Shown here piece after piece: positions 61,838 to 64,000 of a stretch of 64,000 bases of DNA. The translations under genes and the position numbers were made by a program. The stretch's first letter is position 1; each line of letters starts with the position of its first letter. The stretch lies in the NCBI RefSeq assembly GCF_000802155.2, contig NZ_JQGJ02000005.1, positions 310,001-374,000 of the forward strand. The letters run 5' to 3'. The DNA comes from Pseudomonas frederiksbergensis (GTDB lineage Bacteria; Pseudomonadota; Gammaproteobacteria; Pseudomonadales; Pseudomonadaceae). The notes beneath the pieces were generated by a model. That model made no database searches. It was not told the DNA's origin and saw only the letters and a list, made by a program, of their open reading frames with translations.

Positions 61838-63112
61838 TCAATGCAAATAGTCTTGAAGGCGGTAATACGCACCGACCAGAGGCAAGAACCAGGGTTTGCC
61901 AAAATGTCCGGGGATGGCCGGCCAATCGAGTTCGCGCCAAGGGTTGGCCTCGACCTTGCCAGCCATGACGTCGGCCATGACTTGCCCCATGTGCACCGAC
62001 ATCTGCACGCCATGGCCGCTGTAGCCCATGGAGTGATAAATGCCGCCGTGCTGGCCGGCCCGGGGCAAGCGATCGGAGGTCATGTCTACCAGTCCACCCC
62101 AGCAATAATCGACCTTCACGTGAGCCAACTGCGGGAACATCTGCACCATCGCCGCGTGCAGGACCTTGCCGCTCTTGGCATCAGACACGCTGTCAGACAT
62201 GGCAAACCGCGCACGCCCGCCAAACAGCAGGCGGTTGTCCGGCGTCAGGCGAAAGTAATTACCGATCATGCGGCTGGTCACATAGGACCGGTGTGCCGGC
62301 AGCAAACTGTCGACCAGTGCCTGGGGCAGCACTTCGGTGGCGATCACGAAACTGCCCACCGGCACGATCCGCCGCCGATACCAGCCCAACCCACCCTGCT
62401 GAGAGGTGCCAGTGGCCAGCAGGACCTGCGTAGCCTGGAGCGAACCCTTGGTGGTATTGATCCGATAGCCGCCAGCGCTGGCTTTCCAGTCCGTGACGGA
62501 CACGCCTTGGAAGATCAACGCACCATGACGGGCTGCGGCCTCGGCCAACCCGATCCCGAAGCGCCCGACGTGCATCTGCACGCCGTTGCGCTGCAGCAAG
62601 CCGCCATGGAACTGGGCCGAATTGACTTCAGCGCGAGTCTCTTGCGCCGATAGCAACTCGACTTCGGCATCGACCTCCCGCCGAATCAATTCGCAGGTGC
62701 GCGCCAAACCTTCGTAATGCATGGGCTTGGCCGCCAGCTTGAGCTTGCCATTGCGCGTGAAGTCGCAGGCAATCTGCTCCTGCTCCACCAGCGAGACGAC
62801 GCTCTGCACGGCGCTTTCATAGGCCTGGTAATAGGCGCGTGCTTTATCGGCGCCGAGGCTGGCACTCAGTGCCGCGTAATCCTGGGCAACGCCGGTATTG
62901 CATTGGCCGCCATTGCGCCCCGACGCTTCGCCAATCACCCGCCCGCCTTCCAGCACCGCCACATTGGCGCCCTTCAAGGCCAGCGCCCGGGCCGCAGCCA
63001 GGCCCGTGAAACCACCCCCGACGATCGCCACATCGACCTGCCCGGGCAACGCACCGAGCTGGGCACCGGTAAACTGCGGTGCGGTGTCGAGCCAGTAAGA
63101 CTCACTGCCCAT
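61838..63112 (-). CDS. DAO-family FAD oxidoreductase (PuuB/OrdL-like)
   Basis: A 424-residue flavoprotein with the FAD motif VAIVGGGFTGLAAARALALKGANVAVLEGG and the SGRNGGQ motif of the gamma-glutamylputrescine oxidase/PuuB group. Such enzymes oxidise amines or amino acids, releasing an aldehyde or keto acid. Located 83 bases ahead of the substrate-binding protein gene, so it would handle the imported compound. Confidence 0.92.
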   Translation of the reverse strand: MGSESYWLDTAPQFTGAQLGALPGQVDVAIVGGGFTGLAAARALALKGANVAVLEGGRVIGEASGRNGGQCNTGVAQDYAALSASLGADKARAYYQAYESAVQSVVSLVEQEQIACDFTRNGKLKLAAKPMHYEGLARTCELIRREVDAEVELLSAQETRAEVNSAQFHGGLLQRNGVQMHVGRFGIGLAEAAARHGALIFQGVSVTDWKASAGGYRINTTKGSLQATQVLLATGTSQQGGLGWYRRRIVPVGSFVIATEVLPQALVDSLLPAHRSYVTSRMIGNYFRLTPDNRLLFGGRARFAMSDSVSDAKSGKVLHAAMVQMFPQLAHVKVDYCWGGLVDMTSDRLPRAGQHGGIYHSMGYSGHGVQMSVHMGQVMADVMAGKVEANPWRELDWPAIPGHFGKPWFLPLVGAYYRLQDYLH

Positions 63113-63148
63113 GTCTAACCCCTTATGCCTTGAAGAGTGCCCAGAGAC

Positions 63149-63817
63149 TCAGAGACCGACCAGACCGGCCAAACCGCCGATGTCCGGGATCTGGTGGTAG
63201 CTGTAGCCAGCGTTTCCAGGCAGTTCATGACCGCGGGCAACGAAAGCTTTGTTTTTGATTTTCATGTCGTCGGCCGGCATCAGGTCATAACGGAAGCTCG
63301 AGGACACGTGCAGGACATCCTCCGGCCCGCAGCCGAGGTTATCGAGCATGAACTCGAAGGCGGCCAGGCGCGGCTTGTAGGCTTGGGCTTGTTGAGCCGT
63401 GAAGACTTTATGGAAAGGCGCGCCGAGCTTGTCGACGTTGGACATGATCTGCTCGTCCATCGCGTTGGAGAAAATCACCAGGGGAATCTTGTCGGCGATT
63501 TTCGACAGGCCGGCCGGTACGTCGGCATGGGGACCCCAAGTTGGTACGGCATCGTAGTAGAGCTGGCCTTCGCCTTTGTACTCGACACCCCAGCGCTTGC
63601 AGACCCGGGCCAAGGCAGTCTTGAGGATTTCATCATACGGCCGCCAGTCACCCATGACCTGGTCCAGGCGATAGGCCGAGAAATCCTTGACGAACTGGTC
63701 CATCTGCTCAGCAGGGACTCGATCGGCGAACAGCTCGCGCGTCATGGTTCCCATCTGAAAGTTGGTCAACGTGCCGTAGCAGTCAAAGGTAATGAACTTG
63801 GGGCGAAGGAAGCTCAT
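63149..63817 (-). CDS. Type II haloacid dehalogenase-like HAD hydrolase
   Basis: A 222-residue protein with the motif ITFDCYGTLTN, the serine of VIFSNAMDE, the lysine of QQAQAYKPRLAAFEF and LHVSSSFRYDLMPA. This matches type II (S)-2-haloacid dehalogenase-like hydrolases; in this location it could be a phosphatase or dehalogenase on a pathway intermediate. First gene of the long operon. Confidence 0.9.
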   Translation of the reverse strand: MSFLRPKFITFDCYGTLTNFQMGTMTRELFADRVPAEQMDQFVKDFSAYRLDQVMGDWRPYDEILKTALARVCKRWGVEYKGEGQLYYDAVPTWGPHADVPAGLSKIADKIPLVIFSNAMDEQIMSNVDKLGAPFHKVFTAQQAQAYKPRLAAFEFMLDNLGCGPEDVLHVSSSFRYDLMPADDMKIKNKAFVARGHELPGNAGYSYHQIPDIGGLAGLVGL

Positions 63818-64000
63818 GAGTGCAGTCCTGAGTGATGGTTGAGGTCATGAGGGGCAAGCAGTTGCGCCGTTTCGCAAGGCTGGGTGCAACGCTGCATCAC
63901 GGATTTATTACAGCATCATGAGACCGTGCATAAACGGTTAAAAGTATAGGTCGCTTGGCACAAACCACCGTTTTTCGGGGCCTGCTCAGCAGACTGTGCG

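Noticed and set aside
1..64000. tRNA, rRNA, CRISPR arrays, complete IS elements, prophage genes
   Set aside because: None was recognised on reading the gaps. The only mobile-element sequence found was the intron remnant near 43091-43290.

Overview
The window reads as chromosomal DNA of a fluorescent pseudomonad (Pseudomonas fluorescens group, inferred from protein content): GC-rich codon use, a DUF5064 gene, CydP, paired UspE-like proteins, Anr-type operators and Pseudomonas-style efflux and catabolic operons. No tRNA, rRNA, CRISPR array or complete insertion sequence was seen.

Region 1 (1-16930) is a low-oxygen and stress island: the C-terminal part of a second FtsH-like protease, an Fnr/Anr-type regulator with four putative iron-sulfur cysteines, an RNA-processing metallo-beta-lactamase, four of the window's five two-domain universal stress proteins, phosphoketolase, a zinc alcohol dehydrogenase, an acetyltransferase, a DUF4010 membrane protein, a P2-type cation ATPase and a Met-rich exported protein. 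Six TTGAT-N4-ATCAA operators lie in the gaps of this region. The outlier part of the same regulon (PPK2, phosphoribosyltransferases, a fifth Usp) lies at 41250-46543 with two more operators; it is partly decayed, with a group II intron remnant fused to a truncated hydrolase and an out-of-frame junction in a phosphoribosyltransferase.

Region 2 (17038-27769) couples respiration and sulfide chemistry. A cydP-cydA-cydB-cydX-ybgE cytochrome bd operon (cydX is only 40 codons) sits downstream of a sigma-54 activator whose PAS domain carries the C-x10-C-x6-C spacing of the sulfane-sulfur sensor FisR. Divergent from it, behind a -24/-12 promoter, is a persulfide dioxygenase / DUF442-SQR fusion / TauE / split YeeE / DUF2892 / ArsO-like operon. 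Repeats of ACTGCCA/TGGCAGT occur both at the pdo promoter and ahead of cydP, suggesting that the two are co-regulated.

Region 3 (27755-34091) is one tightly overlapping minus-strand operon: thermostable-hemolysin family protein, AMP ligase, haem-oxygenase-like diiron oxidase, SDR, TPR lipid/periplasmic protein, and a QseBC/PmrAB-type two-component system, with a PmrA-box-like repeat ahead of the first gene. This looks like a biosynthetic pathway with its own sensor and is the best candidate for an undescribed system. It is followed by marC and an RND efflux operon (34431-41165).

Region 4 (46721-63817) is a catabolic locus: Lrp regulator, HAD, class III aminotransferase, hydroxyacid dehydrogenase, GNAT, cupin, then a long minus operon encoding HAD, DAO-type FAD oxidase, a dipeptide-type ABC transporter with both ATPases fused, an ArgE-like deacetylase, a semialdehyde dehydrogenase and a tartrate/malate-type dehydrogenase. 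Together they suggest uptake and breakdown of an N-acylated or peptide-like amine; the substrate is not known.
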